From IMG/VR virus record IMGVR_UViG_3300024265_000091, positions 1-46,428 of that record: a stretch of DNA of 46,428 nucleotides; one strand, given 5' to 3'. The notes under the pieces are model-generated. The model was not told where the DNA came from, did no database searches, and saw only the letters and a list, made by a program, of their open reading frames with translations. The position numbers and the translations under genes were made by a program. This document shows, in pieces, positions 23,859-30,817 of the stretch; the first letter of the stretch is position 1, and each line of letters starts with the position of its first letter. Origin of the DNA: a virus.

Positions 23859-23889
23859 AACATAACATAACAACATAACATAACAACAT
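23851..23889 (+). repeat. Three perfect 13-bp direct repeats (iterons)
   Basis: AACATAACAACAT is repeated without error at 23851-23863, 23864-23876 and 23877-23889. Inverted relatives (ATGTTATGTT) lie before the left arm of the inverted repeat. Confidence 0.85.
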
Positions 23890-23912
23890 TACATTTAAAA
23901 GGAGAAATAGAG

Positions 23913-24326
23913 ATGATTAAAACGCTGGTGATTATACTGGCAATCGTGATCACTTTTATTAGCACTAACCTACGGGCAGAAGATACTCAGGGATATGACT
24001 TCATTGTGTGTGTTCTCAGTGGTAAAGGAGAAGAGTGTACTTATGACTTGTATCAATCAGATTGTAATCACATGGGAAGTATTCCGAACTCAACCTTCAT
24101 TGTTCAGACTGATTCAGGAGAGGTCAGGTTAGTGTTTGGTGAGGGATTTGGTTACTGTCCGTCAGGAGATGTTGAGATGAACTCAGGAGTGATGTGGAAA
24201 TATGCTACAACAGAAGAGTTCTTGATATTGAGAAGTTCTGAAGGAATTGAGTTTATGTTTGTGAGGATGTATGACGGGAGTTTTATCTTAGTTGATTCAT
24301 CAATGATAATATTAGAGGAGGAATAG
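23913..24326 (+). CDS. Small exported protein
   Basis: The 137-residue protein has a clear Sec signal: MIK, a hydrophobic run LVIILAIVITFIS and a likely cleavage near LRA-ED (residue 22). The mature part has four Cys (VCVLSGKGEECTYDLYQSDC) and a later YCPSGD, suited to disulphides in the periplasm or outside. It is the first gene after the candidate origin and early promoter 2. Exclusion of superinfecting phage is a possible role but is not shown. Confidence 0.7.
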   Translation: MIKTLVIILAIVITFISTNLRAEDTQGYDFIVCVLSGKGEECTYDLYQSDCNHMGSIPNSTFIVQTDSGEVRLVFGEGFGYCPSGDVEMNSGVMWKYATTEEFLILRSSEGIEFMFVRMYDGSFILVDSSMIILEEE

Positions 24327-24330
24327 AATC

Positions 24331-24621
24331 ATGAAAACAGGTGTGACTGATCTTGATCTTCCGCCTGCATATAGGACACAGGCAAATCTATGGAAGGCTA
24401 AGTTTTTTGAGATGCACGAAGCTGTAGTTCAGGCCAATAAAGGGATTAGAAGACTTCGAAGAAAGATAGACATTATCCAATCGGGCAATAAAATAACTGA
24501 ATCAGAGAGTGTTGCTTGCATCATATCTGGCAAGAAATCTATTATATTCAATAATAGATATGTTGTGATGGACTGGAAGATATACAATGATCTTGTAGCA
24601 AAAAAGGGAGAAGTAGAATGA
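24331..24621 (+). CDS. Small helical protein
   Basis: The 96-residue protein has a basic helical stretch (NKGIRRLRRKIDIIQSGN) and a GAGGAGG ribosome site. Its TGA overlaps the next ATG (ATGA), so the two are translationally coupled. Function is unknown. Confidence 0.65.
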   Translation: MKTGVTDLDLPPAYRTQANLWKAKFFEMHEAVVQANKGIRRLRRKIDIIQSGNKITESESVACIISGKKSIIFNNRYVVMDWKIYNDLVAKKGEVE

Positions 24622-25316
24622 GAGAAAAAACTGCAGTTATTAATGTAAGAGCAGATAATCGTGATCTGGCGACTATACTTCGTGGGTGGATTAGAGAGAC
24701 AGGAAGTACTCCACAGTCGATGAGCTGGTTGGTCAGGGAGTCGTTGGGGTTAGTAGCTATCTGGATGGGGAGGAAGTTTCCTGGCATCGAATGTACCTCG
24801 ACAGAACAGGCGCATATTGAGCTGGAGCAATCAGGGTTAAGGATAAAGAATCTGGCGAATAAGCGGGCGTTGGCAAGAGGAATGCAATTAGAAGCATTAG
24901 CTACTAATGATAGTTTGGAAGATATGAACTATATAAGGAGGCAAATGCATCAAGCTGGATTTCATAGAAATGAGATTGACAGGCGATTCAACTCCGGCAT
25001 ACAAAGTGTGAAGAATAATAAGTTCGATGGACTAACAGATCAGCAACATGAATTATTAGCAATTCAGGCGAATACACTCAGACAACAAGGGATGAATGAA
25101 GAAGAAGTATTGGAAAAGACTGATGGATTAGTTGAGACGTTTAAAGAAATGAATGAGAAAGGAAAGGAAGAAGAGAAACAAAAGTTTGACGAAACTGTCA
25201 AGGAACAGCTCGAGCGTGGAAAGGAGTTTTTGCAAACTGACAAAGACAAGAAGATAGCGAAAGAAGAACGTGAAACTCTGTTGAATCCAGAGCTGGCGCC
25301 AATAGCAACAGAGTGA
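24618..25316 (+). CDS. Early protein with long charged helix
   Basis: In this 232-residue protein the N-terminus (TAVINVRADNRDLATILRGWIRE) looks like a strand followed by helices, as in ribbon-helix-helix DNA-binding proteins. The C-terminal half is Lys/Glu-rich coiled coil (TFKEMNEKGKEEEKQKFDE). A DNA-binding regulator is possible, but no family is recognised with confidence. Confidence 0.6.
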   Translation: MREKTAVINVRADNRDLATILRGWIRETGSTPQSMSWLVRESLGLVAIWMGRKFPGIECTSTEQAHIELEQSGLRIKNLANKRALARGMQLEALATNDSLEDMNYIRRQMHQAGFHRNEIDRRFNSGIQSVKNNKFDGLTDQQHELLAIQANTLRQQGMNEEEVLEKTDGLVETFKEMNEKGKEEEKQKFDETVKEQLERGKEFLQTDKDKKIAKEERETLLNPELAPIATE

Positions 25317-25342
25317 CACCCATCATAAAAGGAGGTAGTAAG

Positions 25343-25495
25343 ATGAAAATATTTAGATGTGATATGTGTGGTTGTATAGATAAGCATAGGCCAGAAGAAG
25401 AAAGTGAGAAGGAGTTGATAGATGAATTTGGACCTAAATATTGTGATGTTGTATGTGATAAGTGCTGGGAAAAGCTGAGACTGAGAACAGATTAA
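25343..25495 (+). CDS. Zinc-ribbon microprotein
   Basis: I chose the ATG at 25343 (AAAGGAGGTAGTAAG before it). The 50-residue protein has two CxxC pairs (CDMCGC near the N-terminus and CDKC near the C-terminus) and an acidic middle. It is one of many such proteins in the early arm. Confidence 0.65.
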   Translation: MKIFRCDMCGCIDKHRPEEESEKELIDEFGPKYCDVVCDKCWEKLRLRTD

Positions 25496-25527
25496 ACAAA
25501 CTATGCTCAATAAAAGGAGGTAGTAAG

Positions 25528-25587
25528 ATGAAGATGATTGAATCGTCAGTGTTTGGAAGGGTTGTACTATTAGAAGAAGGAGATTAA
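25528..25587 (+). CDS. Micro-ORF, 19 residues, with perfect ribosome site
   Basis: ATAAAAGGAGGTAGTAAG precedes the ATG and is identical to the leader of the preceding zinc-ribbon gene, so the leader was duplicated. The product MKMIESSVFGRVVLLEEGD is too short for a fold. Its stop is 2 bases before the next ATG. An operator half-site (CTATGCTCAATAA, 25501-25513) precedes it. It may be a leader peptide or a remnant. Confidence 0.45.
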   Translation: MKMIESSVFGRVVLLEEGD

Positions 25588-25589
25588 TT

Positions 25590-25805
25590 ATGGAATGGAG
25601 AGTTATTAATGCGAGTTGTACCAATTGCGGACAACCGCTGGAAGCCCGTCCGATTCACAATACGAGTATTATCATCATAGGCAATGAGCCGATGATATAT
25701 AGGCATAAAGGTGGACGAGAAGAATGCCCACCGTCTATAACTAAAGCAAGGCCCTACTCCAATTGGGGCAAATTTGATGGGTGGAAAGCTAACCAGGGAG
25801 ACTAA
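25590..25805 (+). CDS. Zinc-ribbon-like microprotein
   Basis: The 71-residue protein has a CTNCG pair near residue 10 and a single later Cys (EECPP), with His22 and His39 available to complete a site. GAAGGAG precedes the start. Unknown function. Confidence 0.6.
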   Translation: MEWRVINASCTNCGQPLEARPIHNTSIIIIGNEPMIYRHKGGREECPPSITKARPYSNWGKFDGWKANQGD

Positions 25806-25817
25806 TCATGGATAATA

Positions 25818-25840
25818 CTATGCTCAATAAATGAACATAG
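25818..25840. promoter_or_regulatory. Dispersed palindromic operator-like site, copy 10
   Basis: CTATGCTCAA-N3-TGAACATAG in symmetric form lies between two transcription units and 50 bases upstream of a consensus promoter. No ribosome site follows, so a DNA-level role is likely. Confidence 0.75.
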
Positions 25841-25889
25841 AGAGAGTCAGTGCTAGATGAAATTATTTCATAATACTTGAAAATAATGA

Positions 25890-25918
25890 TTGACATCTTC
25901 ACAATGGTATGGTATAAT
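25890..25918 (+). promoter_or_regulatory. Perfect consensus sigma70 promoter
   Basis: TTGACA (25890-25895), exactly 17 bases, TATAAT (25913-25918). The ATG of the next gene begins 6 bases after the -10 box, so transcription should start at or next to the start codon. Confidence 0.9.
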
Positions 25919-25924
25919 GCTATT

Positions 25925-26122
25925 ATGAAAATAAAGAATTTAGACAATATGATCGACCCTGGAATAAAACTGATGTTGCAACATAAACTATGGCAACTAC
26001 GCTATCTCGCAAAAGAACGTGGTATAAATCCTAATGGAACCAAACTGGAATTAGCAACTAAACTAAGTAAGGACAATGAGGAACACTCCGCACGAATGTG
26101 GAGAGCAATAGTAGATGGATAA
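25925..26122 (+). CDS. SAP-domain-like small protein, probably leaderless
   Basis: The frame extends upstream, but the promoter's -10 box lies inside that extension. The real start is the ATG at 25925 (65 residues), possibly the ATG at 25949. The segment LRYLAKERGINPNGTKLELATKL matches the two-helix SAP fold (DNA/RNA binding) in spacing of hydrophobic and Gly residues. With the start codon at +1 the message would be leaderless. It may be an early regulator. Confidence 0.6.
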   Translation: MKIKNLDNMIDPGIKLMLQHKLWQLRYLAKERGINPNGTKLELATKLSKDNEEHSARMWRAIVDG

Positions 26123-26157
26123 ATAATGGTACTATGATGGAAGGTGGTGAATAAACT

Positions 26158-26589
26158 ATGTATACAAACACTGAGTTATGCTCTAAATGTGGAGGTAGGT
26201 GTTGTATGTCCTTATCAGGAACTTGTTTCCCTTCAGATTTTGGCCTCCCAGGTAGCTTCAGTAGGCTTGATAGTGCACTCAGATCAGGCAGATATACTAT
26301 TGATTGGTGGGAGGGTGATCCACGGACAGGTAAAGATGATCTTAATCGGGCCTTTTTTGTCCGTCCTGCTACAAAAGGTCATGAAGGAAAGCGTTATGAT
26401 CCTTCCTGGGGAGGAACCTGCACATTTCTAACATCTACAGGATGTAAACTTCATGCAAATAGTCGGCCACTGAGTTGTCAGTATCTTGAGCCTCAGCAAG
26501 ATACACAATGTCTAACTCGTGAGAATATGGGGAAACAAACTGCCGCCATTAAGTGGCTACCATTTCATGAAAGATTGAGATATCAATAA
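26158..26589 (+). CDS. YkgJ-like cysteine-cluster protein
   Basis: The 143-residue protein has CSKCGGRCC near the N-terminus (residues 8-16). The downstream block GCKLHANSRPLSCQYLEP is the hallmark of the YkgJ family (zinc or iron-sulphur cluster). Usual family length is 100-200. Neither the cofactor nor the function is certain. GGAAGGTGGTG precedes the start. The frame is intact. Confidence 0.75.
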   Translation: MYTNTELCSKCGGRCCMSLSGTCFPSDFGLPGSFSRLDSALRSGRYTIDWWEGDPRTGKDDLNRAFFVRPATKGHEGKRYDPSWGGTCTFLTSTGCKLHANSRPLSCQYLEPQQDTQCLTRENMGKQTAAIKWLPFHERLRYQ

Positions 26590-26607
26590 GAAGGGAGGTG
26601 AAATAAA

Positions 26608-26808
26608 GTGGTCAATGAATTTACAGTGCACAACGTGACTAAAATATTCGACAATGATGAATTTGTTTCTATAAAAACAGTGTCGAATACATGGATTCAT
26701 CTACCCAGACAATGTAAGCACGCAGTATTTGTGATGAATGAGAATGATCCGAGTGATCATGATACTAACTGTGTTAATATTAGAGTCTGTCTAAATGAAG
26801 GTGAATAA
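26608..26808 (+). CDS. Small unknown protein, GTG start
   Basis: The GTG at 26608 has GGGAGGTG upstream. The 66-residue mostly-beta product (TKIFDNDEFVSIKTVSNTW) has two Cys. No family is recognised. Confidence 0.6.
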   Translation: MVNEFTVHNVTKIFDNDEFVSIKTVSNTWIHLPRQCKHAVFVMNENDPSDHDTNCVNIRVCLNEGE

Positions 26809-26907
26809 GCTGATAGTCCAGTGGCTATTATGACCCACTTCTGGTTTAATAATGAATAAAAAAAGGTGATAATTGAACTAATTTAAACTGAAGGGGAGGT
26901 AAATAGA

Positions 26908-27078
26908 ATGTCAAGAAAAAAGGGTACATTCGATGAGGATACAATGCAGAAGATATGTCTGGCACTGACTGAGGAAGAAAGAATTAAGTTGATCAAGGAA
27001 CTGGCATTCGACCTACCAACTACCGAGTTATCAAGATTACTTTGGAAGCGGGAGATTGAAAGATCTGTAATGACATAG
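26908..27078 (+). CDS. Small helical protein, 56 residues
   Basis: GGGGAGGT precedes the ATG. The product is helical and charged (LALTEEERIKLIKELAFDL). It occupies a stretch that would otherwise be empty between two well-formed genes. Unknown function. Confidence 0.6.
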   Translation: MSRKKGTFDEDTMQKICLALTEEERIKLIKELAFDLPTTELSRLLWKREIERSVMT

Positions 27079-27117
27079 ACAACAAATGATACTACGACGA
27101 AAAGGAGGTGAATTAGA

Positions 27118-27351
27118 ATGACAGCAATTGACATACACGCTAAAGAACTAATTAGATTACTGGAATCAGATGATACTTGTAATAGATGTCCTACAAACCT
27201 AACCCCAGGAGTGGATCAATGCAGGATCTGTTGGGAATTTATCATCGAATATCCCCTTCAGACAATATTTTCTTGTCCTTGTAGAATCCTTGGGCCTAAA
27301 GAAGCCGCCAAACTTTCGTGGATAGCTCTTGAAGAAAAGGGATATATTTAA
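27118..27351 (+). CDS. Cys-rich microprotein
   Basis: The 77-residue protein has CNRC near residue 21, CRIC (35-38) and CPC (53-55), giving enough ligands for one or two zincs. AAGGAGGTG precedes it. One of the zinc-ribbon series. Confidence 0.62.
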   Translation: MTAIDIHAKELIRLLESDDTCNRCPTNLTPGVDQCRICWEFIIEYPLQTIFSCPCRILGPKEAAKLSWIALEEKGYI

Positions 27352-27364
27352 AGAGGTTAAAATT

Positions 27365-27664
27365 ATGACCGACGAACAATCACTACAGGAATTGAAGTGT
27401 CGTCAACGTGAGTTACAAAGGCCTATTCAATACTACAAATCCCAACTAAAACCATTAGAAGATGAGTTCTGCGAGGTCACAATGCAGAAACTCGTGTTGG
27501 AAGAGAAACTTGCCAAAGTAACATTCCTGCCTTATCGTTCTAAGTCCATGTCAAAAGCTAAACCACAGACTAAATTAATCTCACAATTTAAGGTCTTAAG
27601 TCCGCGAAGGAAGCGAGAACTTCTTGATGCGCTGGAAGGTGAACTTAAGCAAATGGAGAGATAA
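27365..27664 (+). CDS. Coiled-coil protein
   Basis: I chose the ATG at 27365 (AGAGGTTAAAATT upstream). The 99-residue protein has LQELKCRQRELQRPIQYY and a second helix with EKLAKVTFLP, followed by a basic helix (SPRRKRELLDALEGEL). Unknown function. Confidence 0.6.
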   Translation: MTDEQSLQELKCRQRELQRPIQYYKSQLKPLEDEFCEVTMQKLVLEEKLAKVTFLPYRSKSMSKAKPQTKLISQFKVLSPRRKRELLDALEGELKQMER

Positions 27665-27668
27665 AAAA

Positions 27669-27878
27669 TTGGGAAAAAAGATTACAATTCAGTTGATAGA
27701 TTGGCGGAATTACAAGGATATAAATTCCAAGGATGATTTCAGAATAGAGAAAATAACCAATACTACTCTGTACGTTGCCGGGGAATTTATGTCAGAATCT
27801 GTAGCTACAGACTTGTGTAGCAGCTCTGAATACGAAATCAAAATAAGGGAGGCAAAAAACAGCGATTTCCACAACTAA
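27669..27878 (+). CDS. Small unknown protein, TTG start
   Basis: The TTG at 27669, 8 bases after GGAGAG, gives a 69-residue product starting with KKITIQLIDWRNYKD. The longer frame overlaps the upstream gene. Mostly strands; no family. Confidence 0.5.
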   Translation: MGKKITIQLIDWRNYKDINSKDDFRIEKITNTTLYVAGEFMSESVATDLCSSSEYEIKIREAKNSDFHN

Positions 27879-27891
27879 AGGAGACGATACA

Positions 27892-28080
27892 ATGAACAAA
27901 CTAACTAAAGCACTTCTTCATTGGATACCGACGGGAAGATCTGGCGGATTTAGATTTGTTTTATTCCCTGATGCAGATGAACTGGGATATGAGAAGCATA
28001 ATATGCCAAGAACAAAGTATCGGAAACTTAAGTCTCGACAGAATATGGCCAAGATGAGTAGAAAGAAGAATAGAAAGTAA
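27892..28080 (+). CDS. Small basic protein
   Basis: The 62-residue protein has a strongly basic C-terminus (KYRKLKSRQNMAKMSRKKNR) and may bind nucleic acid. AAAGGAGACG precedes the start. No family recognised. Confidence 0.6.
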   Translation: MNKLTKALLHWIPTGRSGGFRFVLFPDADELGYEKHNMPRTKYRKLKSRQNMAKMSRKKNRK

Positions 28081-28129
28081 ACAGCCACGCTCGAAGAGCG
28101 GAACCTGAATCAAACGGAGGAATAATGAA

Positions 28130-28354
28130 ATGAAAAAAGTAACAGTGATAAAAGTCATAGATAGTGATGGAAATCTATTTACCAAAGAATTAATTCCAAG
28201 TCCAATTGCCAACTGGTTTTGTGAGGATGGACCAATAAACACTGAGATGACCCATAAGATACGTCAGGCCCTACTAATGGTGAACAACGGTGGAATGATG
28301 ATAGTGACACAAATGTGGGAGGATCAAGACGAACCTAAACAAAAGGAGAAATAA
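28130..28354 (+). CDS. Small unknown early protein
   Basis: The 74-residue protein opens with a strand pair (KKVTVIKVIDSDGNLFTKE). GGAGGAATAATGAA precedes it. It ends one base before the next start. Unknown. Confidence 0.6.
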   Translation: MKKVTVIKVIDSDGNLFTKELIPSPIANWFCEDGPINTEMTHKIRQALLMVNNGGMMIVTQMWEDQDEPKQKEK

Positions 28355-28355
28355 A

Positions 28356-28544
28356 ATGGGAAGCAATTATAAACACGTAGACCCGAAAGGTGAACTTGAT
28401 GAGATGCGCCAGCGACTGATGCATCTACATCAGAAAAAGATCGAACCGGAGCTAATAGGTGATGACCCAATGATATCACTAACACTCAACTATCAGGAAT
28501 TGAGGGATTTGTCCGAGTTCATGTCGATATTCCTCTATGATTAA
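28356..28544 (+). CDS. Small unknown early protein
   Basis: The 62-residue helical protein (LDEMRQRLMHLHQKKIEPEL) has an AAAGGAG ribosome site inside the preceding gene's end. Operator-like copy 11 starts 2 bases after its stop. Confidence 0.6.
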   Translation: MGSNYKHVDPKGELDEMRQRLMHLHQKKIEPELIGDDPMISLTLNYQELRDLSEFMSIFLYD

Positions 28545-28545
28545 A

Positions 28546-28568
28546 CTATGTTCATTTATTGAACGAAG
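28546..28568 (+). promoter_or_regulatory. Dispersed palindromic operator-like site, copy 11
   Basis: CTATGTTCAT-N3-TTGAACGAAG, followed directly by GGAGG of the next gene. Oriented with transcription. Confidence 0.75.
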
Positions 28569-28582
28569 GGAGGTAAGCATTA

Positions 28583-28798
28583 ATGGACATTCGAATAGAA
28601 TTAATAAAGCAAGTGGACCGTCTGGCAGACAGTATAGACTGTAGAGAATGGGTAGACTCATTACTCACAGTTGAGACTATAACAGTGATCTTAAATCTGG
28701 TCATGGACGTAGATCTCATGACTGCCAAACTCAATGAAGGGAGAAAAGATGTCAATAACAATTCTGGGTCAACACATCTCAATAATTCGTCGAAGTAA
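28583..28798 (+). CDS. Small unknown early protein
   Basis: The 71-residue product has LIKQVDRLADSIDCREW and an acidic helix. Its GGGAGG site is part of operator-like copy 11. In the 134 bases after it (28799-28932) I see only a small hairpin (AGCCCA-GGAGA-TGGGCT, 28901-28917) and a 17-codon frame with no ribosome site. Confidence 0.6.
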   Translation: MDIRIELIKQVDRLADSIDCREWVDSLLTVETITVILNLVMDVDLMTAKLNEGRKDVNNNSGSTHLNNSSK

Positions 28799-28932
28799 AA
28801 CATTTATACCTTTCGTGCCCAGAAACTGCTGGCATGAACCAAGACCGTCGAAGCCTACCTTGGCAGAGCTTACTTTGGAATGAATGAGGAGAATAGCCCA
28901 GGAGATGGGCTGTAAGTTTACAGGGGGAAGAC

Positions 28933-29142
28933 ATGACAAACAACGAGATGGAAATCTTAACACTCCACACAGAGATTTCTCACGGGCTAAGTACTGAAGT
29001 TGCATCTGCTCTAGATAATGCAACAAAACTTTATCAAGAAACCATTATCGAAAAATTTAGAATGATAAAAGCTGGTCTTGATGGTGAGATTACTTTAGGA
29101 GATTGTACAAGTTGCACACTCGTAGGAGAGTCAGATTGGTAA
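28933..29142 (+). CDS. Small helical protein with two Cys
   Basis: The 69-residue protein has a long helix (SHGLSTEVASALDNATKLY) and CTSC near the C-terminus. GGGGGA precedes the start. Confidence 0.6.
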   Translation: MTNNEMEILTLHTEISHGLSTEVASALDNATKLYQETIIEKFRMIKAGLDGEITLGDCTSCTLVGESDW

Positions 29143-29155
29143 AGGAGGAAGTGAA

Positions 29156-29356
29156 ATGGAAAGAACACAAGAAGTACAGGAGTTCGTAGATGGCATTACA
29201 AAACAGTTATTTGGTAGATCTCAAATTGAGTCTGCCGCACAGCAAGCTTGTGTAATCTGCGGTGGCCCGGCAGACGCATTCAAAGATGAGATCTCACGAA
29301 GAGAGTATAGTATTTCAAGAATGTGTCAGAAATGTCAGGATGAAACCTTTGGATGA
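29156..29356 (+). CDS. Zinc-ribbon microprotein
   Basis: The 66-residue protein carries CVICGG and CQKCQD, a two-knuckle zinc ribbon at the C-terminal half. AGGAGGAAG precedes the ATG. Confidence 0.65.
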   Translation: MERTQEVQEFVDGITKQLFGRSQIESAAQQACVICGGPADAFKDEISRREYSISRMCQKCQDETFG

Positions 29357-29369
29357 AGGAGAAAGTAAA

Positions 29370-29687
29370 ATGGACATAAGAGTGTTTACTGAGGCCCAAA
29401 TAAAGGCGGCATTCTGGGCGGAATTTCATGAGGCTGGCGAACGCTGGTTTGGTTATCTTGGATCAGAGAAAGAAAATGAAGGACATACTCAAGCCGCTTG
29501 GGAAATCTTTAAAGGAGAGTTAGATAAGAGAGGAGGAATAGATATGATGTACATAGAGGTAGCGAAGGATATAGCTGATAGAATTGTAAAGGAGGATCTC
29601 TGTCGTCTCGACAAACATATTGCCGGGTTAAGGATGTCCATAATGGCTATCATTGTCAACCGATTGTTGAAAGAATATGAAGATTAG
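29370..29687 (+). CDS. Small unknown protein with possible internal start
   Basis: I chose the ATG at 29370 (GAAGGAGAAAG before it), giving 105 residues. It contains AAFWAEFHEAGERWFGYLG and a helical C-terminus. A second strong ribosome site (GAGGAGGAA) precedes an in-frame ATG at 29544, so a shorter nested product is possible. Confidence 0.6.
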   Translation: MDIRVFTEAQIKAAFWAEFHEAGERWFGYLGSEKENEGHTQAAWEIFKGELDKRGGIDMMYIEVAKDIADRIVKEDLCRLDKHIAGLRMSIMAIIVNRLLKEYED

Positions 29688-29865
29688 AATCTGCATCCAT
29701 TGTAAAAGGCCCATCAAGGGTCCTAACCGCTTCTATTGCAAGAAGTGCCATACTAGGGTGAGTAATTCCACTAGAACGGACTTTGAGTGGAATTACTCAT
29801 CTCATGGATGGGAGAGGAAAGGAGACATAAGTGAAACTATGTACTTGAAAGGAGGTAAGAAATGA
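29677..29865 (+). CDS. Zinc-ribbon microprotein
   Basis: The 62-residue protein has CIHCKR at residues 6-11 and CKKCH at 21-25, a compact zinc ribbon. It overlaps the upstream gene by 11 bases and the next by 4 (ATGA). Confidence 0.65.
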   Translation: MKIRICIHCKRPIKGPNRFYCKKCHTRVSNSTRTDFEWNYSSHGWERKGDISETMYLKGGKK

Positions 29866-30194
29866 TTATAGTATTAGGTCGTCGATGGTCATTTGTGTCT
29901 AAGGATGAACCAAGGGCACGAACGGAAGAAGAAGTAAGGGAAGAAATTCTTTCACTCATTCGGTCAAACATAAAATTTTGGGCAGAATCATCCCGCAAAA
30001 CGGATTTTGAAAAGTGTGAGGGTGTTGCTTTTTCAATCTTAGATATCTTTGATGGTGCAACTTTTGTATTACCAGCGATGGACATTAGTCTGTCCCCACA
30101 TCCGGATGATAAGCAATTTAACATTGAGCATGGTAACAACTGGTACGAGCCAGGAATGATTATTAGCAATACTATACTACGTGAATTGTTATGA
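29862..30194 (+). CDS. Conserved phage protein of unknown function
   Basis: The 110-residue protein has a helix rich in Glu/Arg (TEEEVREEILSLIRSNIKFW) followed by EKCEGVAFSILDIFDGATFV. That G-x-A-F-S-I-L-x-x-x-D-G core recurs in many phage and prophage small proteins of unknown role. AAAGGAGGTAAGAA precedes it. It closes this early unit; a new promoter begins 34 bases later. Confidence 0.65.
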   Translation: MIIVLGRRWSFVSKDEPRARTEEEVREEILSLIRSNIKFWAESSRKTDFEKCEGVAFSILDIFDGATFVLPAMDISLSPHPDDKQFNIEHGNNWYEPGMIISNTILRELL

Positions 30195-30227
30195 CAGCAA
30201 CTATATGTATTTCCACCATTTAATACC

Positions 30228-30256
30228 TTGACATCTATCAATCAATATGTTATGGT
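30228..30256 (+). promoter_or_regulatory. Promoter of the monocistronic gene
   Basis: TTGACA (30228-30233), 17 bases, TATGGT (30251-30256). The upstream module TATTTCCACCATTTAATACC is shared with early promoter 2, and TTGACATCT plus AATATGTTATRGTG with the late promoter. Confidence 0.75.
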
Positions 30257-30280
30257 GAATTACAATTTTTATCAAGAAAT

Positions 30281-30303
30281 GGCCTTGAATGAACAAGGCT
30301 TTA
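30281..30303 (+). other. Hairpin in the 5' leader
   Basis: GCCTTG-AATGAA-CAAGGC with TTTATTG after it. It is weak as a terminator because the T-run is broken. It lies in the untranslated leader of the 30382 gene and may stabilise its mRNA or act as an attenuator. Confidence 0.4.
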
Positions 30304-30381
30304 TTGTGAAAGGAGGTGAATAAGATGATCCGTATATAACCACAACTATCAACCGTAAACACTTTAAGGAGGTAGTAAAAA

Positions 30382-30729
30382 ATGCCAAAGAAAGTAGAAG
30401 TTGCTGCAAAGGGCAGCACGAAAGAGGTGGTAGCCACAGCTTATGTCATGGCCGGTGAAACCGCTATGGAAAGCATTGAGCTATTCGGCGACGAAGCCGT
30501 TAACTCCAACGCCATCGCTAATTGGAAGATCACAGTCCGCGGCGCGTTGAACAGGTATCTCAAGGCCGGAAAGACTCCGGAAGAGGCAGTCAAAATGGTC
30601 GAGAACGCTAAGATGGGTATCTCGCTTGAAAGAGTGAGTGATCCAAAGGCCGCACTTATGGCCTCATGGAGTTCCATGAGTGACGAGGCCCGAAAAGAGC
30701 TCCTGGCCGAGCTCAAAGCCGCCAGTTAA
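30382..30729 (+). CDS. Probable highly expressed protein of unknown function
   Basis: The 115-residue protein is alone between its own promoter (30228) and a strong terminator (30736), with a perfect AAGGAGG site. The product is helical and Ala/Lys/Glu-rich (TAYVMAGETAMESIELFG, YLKAGKTPEEAVKMVENAK). It carries no Cys. Its third codon positions are clearly more GC-rich than in the flanking genes. All this fits an abundant early protein such as a nucleic-acid-binding or host take-over factor. No family is recognised. Confidence 0.75.
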   Translation: MPKKVEVAAKGSTKEVVATAYVMAGETAMESIELFGDEAVNSNAIANWKITVRGALNRYLKAGKTPEEAVKMVENAKMGISLERVSDPKAALMASWSSMSDEARKELLAELKAAS

Positions 30730-30735
30730 CCTTAG

Positions 30736-30773
30736 AGTGAGCAAGGAAGTTGCTGTATCCTTGCTCACTTTTT
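30736..30773 (+). terminator. Strong intrinsic terminator
   Basis: AGTGAGCAAGGA pairs perfectly with TCCTTGCTCACT (12 bp), with a 10-base loop and T5 at the end of the stem. It closes the monocistronic unit. Confidence 0.9.
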
Positions 30774-30817
30774 CTGGTTATTAATTCCACAATTTCACAC
30801 CCAATGGAGGAACTAAA

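Larger units (their letters stand above)
23591..23889. other. Candidate replication origin
   Basis: This is within a 451-base gene-free region (23462-23912). Features in order are GTTATG-type repeats (23595-23648) and a 35-bp inverted repeat (23639-23673 with 23824-23858). Between its arms lie an A12 tract (23717-23728), an AT-rich stretch (23729-23770) and a 45-base pyrimidine-rich strand. Three perfect 13-bp iterons follow (23851-23889). A degenerate operator-like half site (CTTTGTTCAATAA, 23803-23815) is beside the right arm. The combination is typical of theta-type origins with a DNA-unwinding element. Confidence 0.5.

Noticed and set aside
23851-23889. CRISPR-like array
   Set aside because: The 13-bp units are contiguous without spacers.
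25064-25624. Minus-strand 186-codon Ser/Phe/Leu-rich frame
   Set aside because: It is the antisense shadow of the Lys/Glu-rich coiled-coil gene.
26144-26431. 95-codon frame overlapping the YkgJ-like gene
   Set aside because: It lies in a different frame from a clear YkgJ-type cysteine pattern and starts inside its ribosome-site region.
28837-28890. 17-codon frame in the 28799-28932 gap
   Set aside because: No ribosome site and no other support.
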